DNA of 64,000 nt from Alphaproteobacteria bacterium (GCA_019635875.1 JAHBYP010000004.1:62001-126000), one strand, 5' to 3'; positions 24,723 through 34,074 are shown, counted from the stretch's first letter. The notes: generated from the sequence alone by a model not told the origin. A program made the numbers and translations.

Positions 24723-26015
24723 CTACGTGAACCGAACCCCCAGCGATTCCAGCGCCTTCCAGTAGCCGGGCCAAGTCTTGGCGGCGCAGTCGGGGTCGAG
24801 GATGGTGATGCCGGCGATCTTCAGCCCGGCGAGCGCGAAGCTCATGGCGATGCGGTGGTCGGCGCGGGTGTCGATGCGCGCGGGCAGGGTCTGGCCGGCC
24901 AGCGACGGGTCGGACGCGACCAGCAAGTCGTCGCCCTCTTCGCGGCCCAGGCCGGGTCGGATCGCCGAGAGCCCGGTGGCCAGCGCCGAGATGCGATCGC
25001 ATTCCTTGACGCGCAGATTGGCGATGCCGGTGAAGCGCACCGGCGTGACATTGAACGCGGCGAGCACGGCGAGCGTCGGCACCGCGTCCTGCATCTGGGC
25101 GCCGTCGATCATCGGCGGCAGATGCGGGAAGGTGCGGATCACCGCCAGCGCCTGCGCGTCGGGCTGGGTGAAGGCGTCGGCCGGCACGCCGAGGTCGATC
25201 GCCCCGCCGGTCAGGATCTCGGCCGCCCACAGATAGGTCGCGGCCGAGGCGTCGGGCTCGATCAGGTAGTCGGTGGCGCGATAGCCGCCGGGCTCGACGC
25301 GCCACTCGCCGTTGCCGGTCTGCCGCGCGGTGGCGCCGAAGGCGGCCATGGCTGCGAGGGTGAGGTCGACATAGCCGCGCGCGCCGATGTCCTTGCCGAC
25401 CAGCGCCACCTCGACCGGCTCGGCCGACAGCGGCGCGGCCATGAGCAGGGCGGAGACGTACTGGCTCGACAGGCCGGCATCGATCTCGACCCGGCCGCCG
25501 GGCATGCGGCCATGGCCGCGGATGGTGACCGGCGGACATTCGGTGGCGGCGTGCGCGTCGACGCCCAGCGAGCGCAGCGCCTTCAGAAGCGGGCCGATCG
25601 GCCGCTTGCGCATGTGGTGGTCGCCGTCGATCACCACCTTGCCGTCGACGCTGGCCACCGCGGCTGTGAGGAAGCGTGTCGCGGTGCCTGCATTGCCGAG
25701 GAACAGCGGCGCCTCGGGCGCGCGCAACTCGCCGTCGCCGGTGACGGTGAAGCTGGTCTCGTCGGGCTCGTCGATCGTCACGCCCATCTCGCGCAGCGCC
25801 TCGGCCATGTAGCGCGTGTCGTCGCTCTTGAGCGCGCCGCTCAGCCGCGACGTGCCGTCGGCGAGCGCCGCCAGCAGCAGCGCGCGGTTGGTGATCGACT
25901 TCGACCCGGGCGGCGCCACGCGTCCGCGCAAAGGTGCTCCGGGCGGGATCACGGTGGTGGAGTCACGCTTGTCGATACTGGTCATGGTCACGGAAGTAGG
26001 AACGGTCTGAATCAC
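24723..26015 (-). CDS. aroA: 3-phosphoshikimate 1-carboxyvinyltransferase (EPSP synthase)
   Basis: A shikimate pathway enzyme joining phosphoenolpyruvate to shikimate-3-phosphate. About 430 residues with the family marks PPGSKSITNRALLLAALADG, LFLGNAGTATRFL (the PEP-site loop with its Gly-Ala intact), HHMRKRPIGPLL and KVKECDR-like RVKECDRISAL. Two starts are possible: a GTG at 26015 or an ATG at 25985; neither has a good ribosome site. It has no shikimate neighbours, though a catabolic aroQ lies at 39 kb. It runs in the same direction as hapCD, 66 bp downstream. Confidence 0.92.
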   Translation of the reverse strand: MIQTVPTSVTMTSIDKRDSTTVIPPGAPLRGRVAPPGSKSITNRALLLAALADGTSRLSGALKSDDTRYMAEALREMGVTIDEPDETSFTVTGDGELRAPEAPLFLGNAGTATRFLTAAVASVDGKVVIDGDHHMRKRPIGPLLKALRSLGVDAHAATECPPVTIRGHGRMPGGRVEIDAGLSSQYVSALLMAAPLSAEPVEVALVGKDIGARGYVDLTLAAMAAFGATARQTGNGEWRVEPGGYRATDYLIEPDASAATYLWAAEILTGGAIDLGVPADAFTQPDAQALAVIRTFPHLPPMIDGAQMQDAVPTLAVLAAFNVTPVRFTGIANLRVKECDRISALATGLSAIRPGLGREEGDDLLVASDPSLAGQTLPARIDTRADHRIAMSFALAGLKIAGITILDPDCAAKTWPGYWKALESLGVRFT

Positions 26016-26081
26016 CGCGACCAGTATACTGCCCTTATCAACCGATATTCACTAAGCCAGTCTCGAGCTGAGCCGGACGGC

Positions 26082-27071
26082 TCAGAAATCGACCGGGTAG
26101 GGCGACAGTTCGCCACTCTCGTAGCGTCGGGGCAGGTCGGGCGTGACGTTCTCCCAGACGTACAGCATGGAGCGCTTGCGGGAGTAGCCCTGGTGGCGGA
26201 TGTCGGCCGGCATGGCGGCGACATCGCCGGCCTTCATCGTCACCCGCGCGCGCGGCGAGCCGGTGTTCTTGTCGGCGACATCCCAGACGATCTCGTCCGA
26301 GAGCTGGATGAACCACTCGACGCGATCGTTGCCGTGAAACACCGGCAGAATGTATTCCTCGGTCGTCGGGCAGGCGAGCGAGGCCTTGCACACCGCCGTC
26401 ACCGACGGGTTCCAGGTGACGTCGGAACGGCTGAGATACTTGAACAGGCTAAAGGCGTGCAGCTGGCCTTCGAAGCCGGGCTCAGCGACGATCTCCGGCT
26501 CGTCCTGCGAGACGTCGGCGAAGGCGCGGTTGACCGGCATGTCGTCGCGCAGGGGCGAATCGCCTGGCAGGCCGGGCATGCGTTGTGTCTGGATGCGCGA
26601 GCGCTCGATCGCCTCGATGTTCTCGCCCTGTTTGGTGCCGAACGCCGAGCCGGTTTCGACCGGCGCTGCAAAGGGGTCGAAGCCCTCGTTGACCCAGTCG
26701 CGCAGGAGCGCCTTGAAGGTCGCCATGATGTGCGCCGAGTCGAAGCGTTCGGTGTAGTCGACGCCGGCCTCCTTCATGACGCCGTTGAAGCTGCCGGCAT
26801 ACATGTCGACCTGGCCATAGAGGTTGCGCGTACCGACGACGTGGTCGAAGTTGACCCATCCGTAGAAGAAGTTCCACGCCACGTCGCGCATGCAGGCCCG
26901 CAGGAAGGCCTCTGCCGACATCTGGTGCGAGCGCATCTGACCCTTGGCGGGCCATCGCACTGTGACGAAGTACTCGTCGCGCGACAGCTCGAATTTTCCC
27001 AGCCTGAAGGTGCGGTAGCCGTTCTCGTTGCTGGGATCGGTGGCGATGACCTGTGCAAGTGTCGTCGACAT
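26082..27071 (-). CDS. hapD: Hydroquinone 1,2-dioxygenase, large subunit
   Basis: The large, iron-binding subunit of a two-subunit hydroquinone 1,2-dioxygenase, which opens hydroquinone to 4-hydroxymuconic semialdehyde. It has 329 residues. The iron ligands known from the PnpCD structure (His256, Asn258, Glu262 and His303, as I recall them) have exact counterparts: H246, N248 and E252 in FHGNDRVEWF, and H293 in ADIRHQGYSRKR. All four are shifted by the same ten residues. It lies 12 bp downstream of the small-subunit gene. The set LysR-hapC-hapD on one strand looks like a regulated catabolic unit. Confidence 0.78.
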   Translation of the reverse strand: MSTTLAQVIATDPSNENGYRTFRLGKFELSRDEYFVTVRWPAKGQMRSHQMSAEAFLRACMRDVAWNFFYGWVNFDHVVGTRNLYGQVDMYAGSFNGVMKEAGVDYTERFDSAHIMATFKALLRDWVNEGFDPFAAPVETGSAFGTKQGENIEAIERSRIQTQRMPGLPGDSPLRDDMPVNRAFADVSQDEPEIVAEPGFEGQLHAFSLFKYLSRSDVTWNPSVTAVCKASLACPTTEEYILPVFHGNDRVEWFIQLSDEIVWDVADKNTGSPRARVTMKAGDVAAMPADIRHQGYSRKRSMLYVWENVTPDLPRRYESGELSPYPVDF

Positions 27072-27083
27072 GAGTTCACTCCC

Positions 27084-27569
27084 CTACTTGAGGCAGATCT
27101 CGTTCCATTTCTGTCGGCTGAGCTCGCCCAGCGTCGTCTGCTGCAGGATCACGCCGAGCCGGATGGCGGTGAAACGATAGCCGCAACCCGACGCGAGTAG
27201 AGCCTGGTGGCCGCGTTTCAGCCTGATCCGGCCCATGCGCTGCCCCGCTGGTGCGTCGCCGAGCAGCACGGCGCCGTTGCCGGCGGACGGGGGCGGCGAC
27301 GCGAGCTTCAGGAACTCGATCTCGACCTCGCCATCCATGCACAGCGCGAACTCGTCATGGGCGCAGGCGAACCACGGCGAGGTGCCCTCGGCACGCATGA
27401 CCTCCTGCACGTACTCGAGGTTCTTGCCGACGACGACGCGTTCGTATGGCTGCGATTTCGACGCCACCTCGAAGATGTTGGAGAAGACATAGTGCTTCGG
27501 ATCGCCGCTGACGATCTCGATGCTGCCCTTCTGGTAGTCGGTGAGCGACCCGAACACGGTGGCGGTCAC
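27084..27569 (-). CDS. hapC: Hydroquinone 1,2-dioxygenase, small subunit
   Basis: A 161-residue cupin-like protein that pairs with the iron subunit encoded just downstream. Typical lines: GSIEIVSGDPKHYVFSNIFE, RAEGTSPWFACAHDEFALCM and a Gly-rich cupin turn. Size and pairing match the small subunit of two-component hydroquinone dioxygenases (HapC/PnpC). The call rests on the partner, whose iron ligands are fully conserved. It lies 113 bp downstream of the LysR gene, on the same strand. Confidence 0.75.
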   Translation of the reverse strand: MTATVFGSLTDYQKGSIEIVSGDPKHYVFSNIFEVASKSQPYERVVVGKNLEYVQEVMRAEGTSPWFACAHDEFALCMDGEVEIEFLKLASPPPSAGNGAVLLGDAPAGQRMGRIRLKRGHQALLASGCGYRFTAIRLGVILQQTTLGELSRQKWNEICLK

Positions 27570-27682
27570 TGGATGCCTCCCTCGATAGGCGCCTGTTCTT
27601 GTTGATGCGCACTATATCGGCGGGGCGCGCCAGCGACTATCGGGTGAAGCGCGAAGCGAGCGTTTGCGAATCGCGAACAATG

Positions 27683-28663
27683 TCAGGCGACGGTGGTGGC
27701 CAACCTCGGTCGCGCCTCGGCCGCCACGTCGTCGTGCGGCAGGAAGCCATTGGTCTTCAGCACCTGGTCCCACGGCGGCTCTCCGGCGAACCTCTCCGCG
27801 ATGAAATCGACAAACAGCTTGACCTTGATGTTGTGGCGATGCGTCGTCGGGTAGACTGCGCTCAGCCAGTAGGACGACAGCCGGTATCCGTAGAGCACGG
27901 GGGTCAGCCGACCGGCGATGATGTCGTCGGCGGCCGCGATGGTCGGAATGCAGACAATCGCGGCATGCGTCAACGCATGTTCCTTCAGGAACTGCACGCT
28001 GTTGGTGCGCAGGTGTGCCGGCAACTCGATCTCGACCGCCTTGTTGCCGCGCATGAACCGCCAGTGATTGCGCGTCGGATAGCCGTCGTAGACGCCGAGC
28101 CGATGGCGAAGCAGGTCCTCCGGCCGGCGCGGCATGCCGAAGCTGGCGATGTACTCCGGGGTCGCCAGGAACATCCGGCGTACCGGAAAGATACGCCGCG
28201 CGATCAGCGCCTCCGATGCGGGTTCGAAGAGCTGCAGGGCAACATCGAAGCCCATCTCGACCGGATCGACCACGCGGTCGTTGACGAACATGTCGACGAC
28301 GATATCTGGGTACCGTTCCTGGTACAGGTGCAGCACGCGCGACAGATGACCGAGCGCGAAGCCCGGCAATACCGTGATCCTGAGTGCGCCCGTCGGCGAG
28401 CCCTTGATCTCGCGCATGCGATCGGTAAGCCCGTCGAGGCGCGCCACCAGCTCGGCGCATTCCGTATAGTACGTCGCACCGGCCTCCGAGAGCTTGACCG
28501 AGCGCGTGCTGCGATGAAACAACGGTGTGCCGACGAATTCCTCGAGCTGTTTGATGCGCTGGGTCACCACCGAGTTGGCGACGCCGAGCTGGCGGGCGGC
28601 CTCGGCGAAGCTCTGCGCCTCGGTGACCCGGACGAACGCCTGGATACTCAGGAAACGGTCCAT
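27683..28663 (-). CDS. LysR-family transcriptional regulator
   Basis: A 326-residue LysR regulator. The N-terminal winged helix (FLSIQAFVRVTEAQSFAEAA, RQLGVANSVVTQRIKQLEE) covers residues 5-62; the effector domain runs from about 90 to 300. It is on the same strand as hapC and hapD, 113 bp upstream, rather than divergent as LysR genes often are. It probably controls the dioxygenase genes. The C-terminus is slightly long. The inducer is unknown. Confidence 0.88.
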   Translation of the reverse strand: MDRFLSIQAFVRVTEAQSFAEAARQLGVANSVVTQRIKQLEEFVGTPLFHRSTRSVKLSEAGATYYTECAELVARLDGLTDRMREIKGSPTGALRITVLPGFALGHLSRVLHLYQERYPDIVVDMFVNDRVVDPVEMGFDVALQLFEPASEALIARRIFPVRRMFLATPEYIASFGMPRRPEDLLRHRLGVYDGYPTRNHWRFMRGNKAVEIELPAHLRTNSVQFLKEHALTHAAIVCIPTIAAADDIIAGRLTPVLYGYRLSSYWLSAVYPTTHRHNIKVKLFVDFIAERFAGEPPWDQVLKTNGFLPHDDVAAEARPRLATTVA

Positions 28664-28720
28664 CGGGCGCCCCGCCGGTCCATTGCCCCATCACGCAATG
28701 ATAACACGCCCGATGGGGCG

Positions 28721-29506
28721 TCAGTCGCCGGCGAAATAGCGGCTGGGCGGGGCGCCCAGCGCGCGGCGGAACATGGCGGAGAAGGCGCTCACCGAATCGT
28801 AGCCGAGGTCGAGGGCGATGCGGGTGATCGGCTGGCCGGCGGCCAGCCGTGCCATCGCCGCCAGCAGCCGCGCCTGCTGGCGCCAGTCGGCGAAGCTCAG
28901 CCCCGTCTCCTTCTGGAACAGGCGCGCCAGGGTGCGGCCCGAGGCGCCGGCTTCGCGCGCCCAGTCGTCGAGCGTGCGCGGATTGCCCGGCGCGGCACGC
29001 AGCGCGCGGCAGACGCGCTCCAGCCTCGGATCGACCGGCATCTTCAGGTCGAGCGCGACCGAGGGCAGGGCGGCGATCTCGTCGAGCAGCAGGCTCATCA
29101 GCCGACCCTGCGGCCCCGCCTCGTCGTAGAGTACCGGCAGCTCGCAGGCGCGCAGGATGAGCTCGCGCAGCAGCGGCGAGACGGCGATCACCCGCACCGC
29201 CGGCGGCAGCGCCTCGGCCTCGGCGTTGCGCACATAGAGCGTGCGCATCGACACCGCGCCCGACATGCGGATCTCGTGCGTCACATGCGCCGGCATCCAC
29301 ACCGCGCGCTGCGGCGGCACCACCCAGGTGCCGGCCGCGGTGGCCACGGTCATCACGCCGCGCGCGGCGAAGATCAGCTGCGCGCGCTCGTGACGATGGG
29401 GAAGGATGTGGAAGCCGTCGGCGAAGTCCTTGGCCATGGCCGCGACCGGGCGCGCGACGCGCTGGTAGTCGCGGGGATCGGTGGATTTCGAGCGGATCCT
29501 GGCCAT
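28721..29506 (-). CDS. AraC-family regulator with N-terminal cupin
   Basis: A 261-residue regulator. The N-terminal cupin (residues about 20-110: HRHERAQLIFAARGVMTVAT, VPPQRAVWMPAHVTHEI) precedes a C-terminal double helix-turn-helix (DDWAREAGASGRTLARLFQK, ITRIALDLGYDSVSAFSAMF). The layout matches NimR/YeaM-type regulators, which are encoded divergently from the MFS exporter they control. Here it is 90 bp from, and divergent to, an MFS gene, so local control is likely. Confidence 0.88.
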   Translation of the reverse strand: MARIRSKSTDPRDYQRVARPVAAMAKDFADGFHILPHRHERAQLIFAARGVMTVATAAGTWVVPPQRAVWMPAHVTHEIRMSGAVSMRTLYVRNAEAEALPPAVRVIAVSPLLRELILRACELPVLYDEAGPQGRLMSLLLDEIAALPSVALDLKMPVDPRLERVCRALRAAPGNPRTLDDWAREAGASGRTLARLFQKETGLSFADWRQQARLLAAMARLAAGQPITRIALDLGYDSVSAFSAMFRRALGAPPSRYFAGD

Positions 29507-29596
29507 GTCCGTATCGAGACAATTCTAGTCGGTTTCGCGCGTGCGCGACAGGGCCGGCGGGCGTAGGTTGCCAGCGGTTATCGGGAGTAAACGCCG

Positions 29597-30787
29597 GTGA
29601 AGAACACGAGTCCGACCGCCCTGTTGCTCAATCTCGGCCACGCCATGGACCACTGGGTGCTGGTGATCTTCCTCTACACGGTGAGCGTGATCGCCGGCGT
29701 CTGGGGCACGGACTGGAAGGAGCTCACGCCCTACGCCTTCGGCTCGCTGTTCATGTTCGGCGCCGGCTCGATCGTGTCGGGCAAGCTGGGCGACCAGTGG
29801 GGAAGGCGGGCGATGATGATCATCTTCTTTGCCGGGCTGGGCGTCTCCAGCCTGGTCATCGCGCTGACCTCGACGCCCTGGCAGATCGGCATCGCGATGA
29901 CCGTCATGGGCGCCTTCGCCTCGATCTACCACCCGGTCGGCATTCCCATGCTGGTGCAGAACGCCGAGAAGCCCGGCTTCACCATCGGCATCAACGGCCT
30001 GGTCGGCAATCTCGGCATCGCCATCGGCGCGAGCGCCTCGGTGTGGCTGGCGACGCGCTTCGGCTGGCAGATGGCCTATGTCGTGCCGGGCATCATCTGC
30101 CTCGCCGCGGCGATCACCTTCGCGGCGCTGGTGCCGAAGGAGACCGCCGCGCCGGCCAGGCGCAAGCCCAAGATGCTCGACCTGCCGCCCTCGGTGATGG
30201 CCAGGGTCTTCGTCATCATGACCTTGACGGCGATGAGCGGCAGCATCGTCTTCAGCTTCACCACCAACGGCAGCGGCGAGATGCTCAAGGCGGGCGTGGC
30301 CGCGCTGGCCCGGGACCCCTGGCTGCTCGGCGTGTCGGTCTTCGTGATCTTTGCCGTTGCTTCGCTGGCGCAGCTCGTGGTGGGCTCGCTGATCGACCGC
30401 TATCCGCTCAAGCAGATCTACCTGCCGGTGATCCTCTGCCAGATCCCGCTGTTCATCCTGGCCTCGCAGGTCAGCGGCTGGGCGCTGGTCGCGGTGGCCG
30501 TGGGCTACATGATCTTCGTCTTCGGCGCGATCCCGTTCACCGATGCGATGATCGTGCGCTACATCGACGACAGGATGCGCTCGCGGGTGACCGGCACGCG
30601 GCTGGCGATCGGCTTCACCGGCAGCTCGCTGGTGACGGCGCTGCTCGGCCCGTCGGTCAAGGCGGCCGGCTTCCCGACCCTTCTGCTGGTGTTGGCGGGC
30701 GTCGCCACCTTCACCTTGATCGCGCTCTCCTTCCTGCCCGACGAGCGCACCGCGCTGGCGGCCTCGCGGGTCAAGCCGGCTGAGTAG
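29597..30787 (+). CDS. MFS transporter
   Basis: A 396-residue inner-membrane transporter with twelve predicted helices. The first cytoplasmic loop motif reads GKLGDQWGRR, the major facilitator signature G-x-x-x-D-x-x-G-R-R. A basic central loop (KETAAPARRKPKM) splits two six-helix halves. The start is a GTG at 29597 with GGGAG upstream. The first helix contains LNLGHAMDHWVLVIFLYT, as seen in fosmidomycin-resistance-like MFS proteins. Substrate unknown. Probably controlled by the divergent AraC regulator. Confidence 0.88.
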   Translation: MKNTSPTALLLNLGHAMDHWVLVIFLYTVSVIAGVWGTDWKELTPYAFGSLFMFGAGSIVSGKLGDQWGRRAMMIIFFAGLGVSSLVIALTSTPWQIGIAMTVMGAFASIYHPVGIPMLVQNAEKPGFTIGINGLVGNLGIAIGASASVWLATRFGWQMAYVVPGIICLAAAITFAALVPKETAAPARRKPKMLDLPPSVMARVFVIMTLTAMSGSIVFSFTTNGSGEMLKAGVAALARDPWLLGVSVFVIFAVASLAQLVVGSLIDRYPLKQIYLPVILCQIPLFILASQVSGWALVAVAVGYMIFVFGAIPFTDAMIVRYIDDRMRSRVTGTRLAIGFTGSSLVTALLGPSVKAAGFPTLLLVLAGVATFTLIALSFLPDERTALAASRVKPAE

Positions 30788-30836
30788 GATTGCGCTATAC
30801 TTCCCGGCGTGTGCCATCGGCTCGTTGGGGAGTGTC

Positions 30837-31205
30837 ATGTCGTCACGATTCGTCCTCGGCGCCGTCCTGCTGGGTGCGTTCGTCCTGCCGGCGGCCGTCG
30901 ACGCGCAGCAGAAGCCGCTGCCCTATGGCACGGTGAAGATCGGCGATCAGCTCAAGCAGACCATCGCCACGGTCCTGCAGCTGCGGAGCGGCGATCGAGC
31001 CTGCACCATGATCATGAAGGACAGCGCCGGCAAGGAGTTCACCGAGCTCGCCAGCTTCGACTTCTGCCAATGGAACATCATCGGCAAGCGCGTGACGCTC
31101 ACTTACCGGATGGAGGAGGTGATGGCGGAAGCCTGCCAGGGCAATCCGCGCTGCACGAGGAAGGATCGGATACCGCTGATTGTCGACGTGAAGATGATTC
31201 GCTAG
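30837..31205 (+). CDS. Small exported protein of unknown function
   Basis: A 122-residue protein with a signal peptide (MSSRFVLGAVLLGAFVLPAA, then VDAQQKP). The mature part has four cysteines (ACTMIM, FDFCQW, EACQGNPRCT), which could form two disulfides in the periplasm. The ATG at 30837 follows TTGGGGAG. A TATACT box lies at 30796-30801, about 36 bp upstream. I do not recognise a family. It lies 49 bp after the MFS gene. Confidence 0.7.
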   Translation: MSSRFVLGAVLLGAFVLPAAVDAQQKPLPYGTVKIGDQLKQTIATVLQLRSGDRACTMIMKDSAGKEFTELASFDFCQWNIIGKRVTLTYRMEEVMAEACQGNPRCTRKDRIPLIVDVKMIR

Positions 31206-31220
31206 GGGCGTGCTCCATCC

Positions 31221-31249
31221 GTCATCCCTCGCGGCGCTCGGGATGACAG
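31221..31249. repeat. Palindromic repeat, family A, copy 5 (short form)
   Basis: GTCATCCCTCGCGGCGCTCG then GGATGACAG: only the outer ends of the family A repeat are left, apparently by internal deletion. It lies between convergent genes. Confidence 0.8.
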
Positions 31250-31254
31250 CGTGA

Positions 31255-32466
31255 TCAGGCACCAAGTGCGCGGCCGATGGCGGCGAAGGCGGCGAAGGTC
31301 TCGCGGCTGCCCTCGAGCGAGAGCGGCGTCGGCCAGGTCGAGAGCTTCACCGCGGCGTAGCCGATCTGCGGATCGAGATAGATGAACTGCCCGTAGATTC
31401 CGCGCGCGGCACAGGTGCCGCGATCCGGATCGACGGTCCAGAAATTGTTGTGATAGGCGCCACGCGGCAGGGCATTGAGATAGACGCCCTCGAAGATTCC
31501 ACCGCGGCCGGTACGGGTCTCCTCGATCCACGCCTCGGGCACGATCCGGCGTCCGCCGACGCGGCCGCCGTTCAGCAGCAGCTGGGCGAAGCGGCCATAG
31601 TCACGCAGGGTGGCGCAAAAGCCGCCATCGGCCAGCGCCATGCCGGCGCGATCGACGGTGAAGCTGGCGTCCTCCTCGGCGCCCAACGGTGCCCACAGTT
31701 CGCGCGACACGAGGTTGGACAGTGATGTGGCGGTGGCGCGCTCGAGCACGAAGCCCAGCACGTCGGTCTCGATCGAGCGATAGCGGAAATGCGTGCCGTG
31801 CGCGCGCTCCTGCTCGGTGAGCGTCAGCACCAGCTCCCAGATCGTGCGCGGCCAGCCGGGCACCGGCTTGGAGCCCCAGCCGCAGGCGACGCCGAGCTTC
31901 TGCATGTGCGATCCGGGCGTGTCGTAGCTCTCGTCGAAGGCAACGCCCGAGGTCATGTCGAGCAGGTGCTGCACCGTGGCGCCGCGATAGGCCGTGGCCC
32001 TCAGCTCCGGCAGGTACTGCGTCACCGGCGCGCCGGGATCGAGCCGGCCCTGGCCAACCAGGATGCCGGTGACGATGCCGACGATTGACTTCGCCACCGA
32101 CATCGAGAGGTGCGCGCGCCTGGGGATCATGCCGTTGAGATAGCGCTCGCAGAGCACCGCGCCGCGATGCAGCACGAGGAAGCCGTCGGTCCAGCTGTCG
32201 TCGATGAAGCCGCCGATGGTGCGCGGCCGGCTGTCGAAGTCGTAGGCGATCGACTCGATGTCCTGCGGAGCCGCCGGCAGCGGCATCACCGGTCCCGGAC
32301 CGCGCCAGACCTGTGCGGTGGGCGTCATCTCGCGCATGTGCTGGAAGGTCCAGCGATGGTAAGGCGCCAGGTCCCAGCCGTATTGCGGCAGCAGCGGCGC
32401 GCCATGGTCGCGCGGATCACGGTAGACCGAGATCGGGTCGGTCTCGGGCTCGACGGGCATGTCCAT
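31255..32466 (-). CDS. Serine hydrolase, beta-lactamase class C / NylB-like
   Basis: A 403-residue serine hydrolase of the class C beta-lactamase/esterase fold. The catalytic SxxK is S123-V-A-K126 (LSMSVAKSIVG). The usual Y-x-N reads Y229-R-S (HFRYRSIETD), a common variant in esterase-like members. There is no signal peptide, unlike true beta-lactamases, so it is probably a cytoplasmic esterase or amidase. The stop of the upstream binding-protein gene lies 9 bp before its start, so the two are likely one operon. Confidence 0.82.
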   Translation of the reverse strand: MDMPVEPETDPISVYRDPRDHGAPLLPQYGWDLAPYHRWTFQHMREMTPTAQVWRGPGPVMPLPAAPQDIESIAYDFDSRPRTIGGFIDDSWTDGFLVLHRGAVLCERYLNGMIPRRAHLSMSVAKSIVGIVTGILVGQGRLDPGAPVTQYLPELRATAYRGATVQHLLDMTSGVAFDESYDTPGSHMQKLGVACGWGSKPVPGWPRTIWELVLTLTEQERAHGTHFRYRSIETDVLGFVLERATATSLSNLVSRELWAPLGAEEDASFTVDRAGMALADGGFCATLRDYGRFAQLLLNGGRVGGRRIVPEAWIEETRTGRGGIFEGVYLNALPRGAYHNNFWTVDPDRGTCAARGIYGQFIYLDPQIGYAAVKLSTWPTPLSLEGSRETFAAFAAIGRALGA

Positions 32467-32475
32467 GGCGCGATC

Positions 32476-34050
32476 CTACTTCTTCGACACGCCCCAGGCG
32501 CGCGGCTTGTCGAGCGCCCAGGATTCATAGCCCACGAGCCCGGGCGAGACCGCTTCGATGACCGGGTAGTAGTAGAGCGGCAGGATGGGCACCTGCTCGG
32601 CCATGCGGGCCTGGATCTGAAGCAGCAGCGCCTTGCGCTTGGCGAAGTCGGTGATGGTGCCGGCCTCGGTGATCATCTCGATCGCCCGGGCATCGTCCCA
32701 CTGCACCGTCGCCGTCTTGGACTTGTCGCCGATCAGCATGCCGTAGATGATCAGCGGATCGGTGCGCGAGGAATAGCCGAACGACGACATCTGGAATTTG
32801 CCATTGAAGAAGTTCTGCAGCTGCGCGCCCCAGTCGAGCAGCTCGATCTCGGCCTTGATGCCGACCGCCACCAGCATCGCCTGCACCAGCACCGCGGTCT
32901 CGTACATGCCGATGTAGCGCTTGTTGGCCTGCATCCTGATCGTCTCGCCCTTGTAGCCGGCCTCGCGCAGCAGGGCCTTGGACTTCTCGGGGTCGTACTT
33001 CGGCCACGTGCCGAAGGCGGGATCGAAGTAGGCGCTCGATTGCGGCACGCCTGAAGGATTCTGCGGCGAGAGCCCTTCGGTCTTCACCCGCGCGATCTCC
33101 GCCAGGTCGAGCGCATGGGCAATCGCCAGCCGCAGCTTGGGGTTGCCGAGCAGCGGGTCCCTGGTCTGCAACAGCATGGCGGTGAGCGACAGGCCGGGCG
33201 CCGTCTGGACGGTCACGCCGCGCTTGCGCATGTCCTCGATGCGCGTGGCCTGCAGCTGCGTGACGACGTCGATCTGGCCGGCGACCAGCGCTGTCTCCGC
33301 CGCCGTCTTGTCGGGCACGACGACGAAGCGCACCTCGTCGACATAGGTCGTGCGATCGCCGCTGTAGCCGTCGCGCCTGGCCTTGAGTGGCACGTAGCCG
33401 TCGAAGCGCTCGAGCACGACGTGGCGCTCCGGGCGCCACTCCTTGAGCTTGAACGGGCCGCTGCCGATCGCCGAGTTGGCGATCCAGGCGCCCGAGGCGT
33501 CGACGTTCTTCGGGCTGGCGACCCAGACGTTGCAGATGATGTCGGCCAGCCGCGCCAGGAACAGCGGGTCGGGGGTAGCCAGGGTGAAGACGAGGGTGCG
33601 CGCGTCCGGCGCCGATACGGAGTCGACCTTGAGGTTGCGCGAGCCGTCGAACACCGGCGCGCACAGCCATCGGGTCTCGTTCGGCGCGCGCACGGGCGCC
33701 ATGCGGCGGTCCCACAGCCACTTGAAGTCGGCCGCCAGCACCTTGTCGCCGTTGTGATAGGCCGCGCCGTCGCGGATGCGGAAGGTATAGACCCTGCCGT
33801 CCTCCGACACCGTCCAGCTCTCCGCCAGCGCCGGCCCGACCGTGAGGTCGTTGCGATAGGCGACGAGCTGCTCGTAGATGTGGTTGAGCACCGAGTCGGT
33901 GTTGCCGTCGGTGCGGCTGGCATCGAGGCTGCGGATGTCCGCGGTCAGCGCGATGGACAGCACGCCGCCGCGCTTGTGTTCCTGCGCCGCGGCCGTCCCG
34001 GCGACAAGCATGGCCCCGACAAGAGCCGGCAATACTCCCCTGATCGACAT
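32476..34050 (-). CDS. ABC transporter substrate-binding protein, peptide/opine family 5
   Basis: About 524 residues, periplasmic, with a signal peptide (MSIRGVLPALVGAMLVAGTAAAQ). SBP_bac_5 features: NHIYEQLVAYRNDL, ALAESWTVSEDGRVYTFRIRDG, YHNGDKVLAADFKWLWDR and AIAHALDLAEIA. The ATG at 34050 is preferred to the one at 34056 because AGGGGAG is correctly spaced for it. No permease or ATPase genes are nearby, so it must work with a transporter encoded elsewhere. It is divergent from the IclR gene across a strong palindrome. Confidence 0.85.
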   Translation of the reverse strand: MSIRGVLPALVGAMLVAGTAAAQEHKRGGVLSIALTADIRSLDASRTDGNTDSVLNHIYEQLVAYRNDLTVGPALAESWTVSEDGRVYTFRIRDGAAYHNGDKVLAADFKWLWDRRMAPVRAPNETRWLCAPVFDGSRNLKVDSVSAPDARTLVFTLATPDPLFLARLADIICNVWVASPKNVDASGAWIANSAIGSGPFKLKEWRPERHVVLERFDGYVPLKARRDGYSGDRTTYVDEVRFVVVPDKTAAETALVAGQIDVVTQLQATRIEDMRKRGVTVQTAPGLSLTAMLLQTRDPLLGNPKLRLAIAHALDLAEIARVKTEGLSPQNPSGVPQSSAYFDPAFGTWPKYDPEKSKALLREAGYKGETIRMQANKRYIGMYETAVLVQAMLVAVGIKAEIELLDWGAQLQNFFNGKFQMSSFGYSSRTDPLIIYGMLIGDKSKTATVQWDDARAIEMITEAGTITDFAKRKALLLQIQARMAEQVPILPLYYYPVIEAVSPGLVGYESWALDKPRAWGVSKK

Positions 34051-34074
34051 TGCCATCTCCCCTGACGAATCCTA

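Noticed and set aside
26016..26081. Possible promoter TATACT upstream of aroA
   Set aside because: No -35 element at correct spacing could be found; chance match cannot be excluded.
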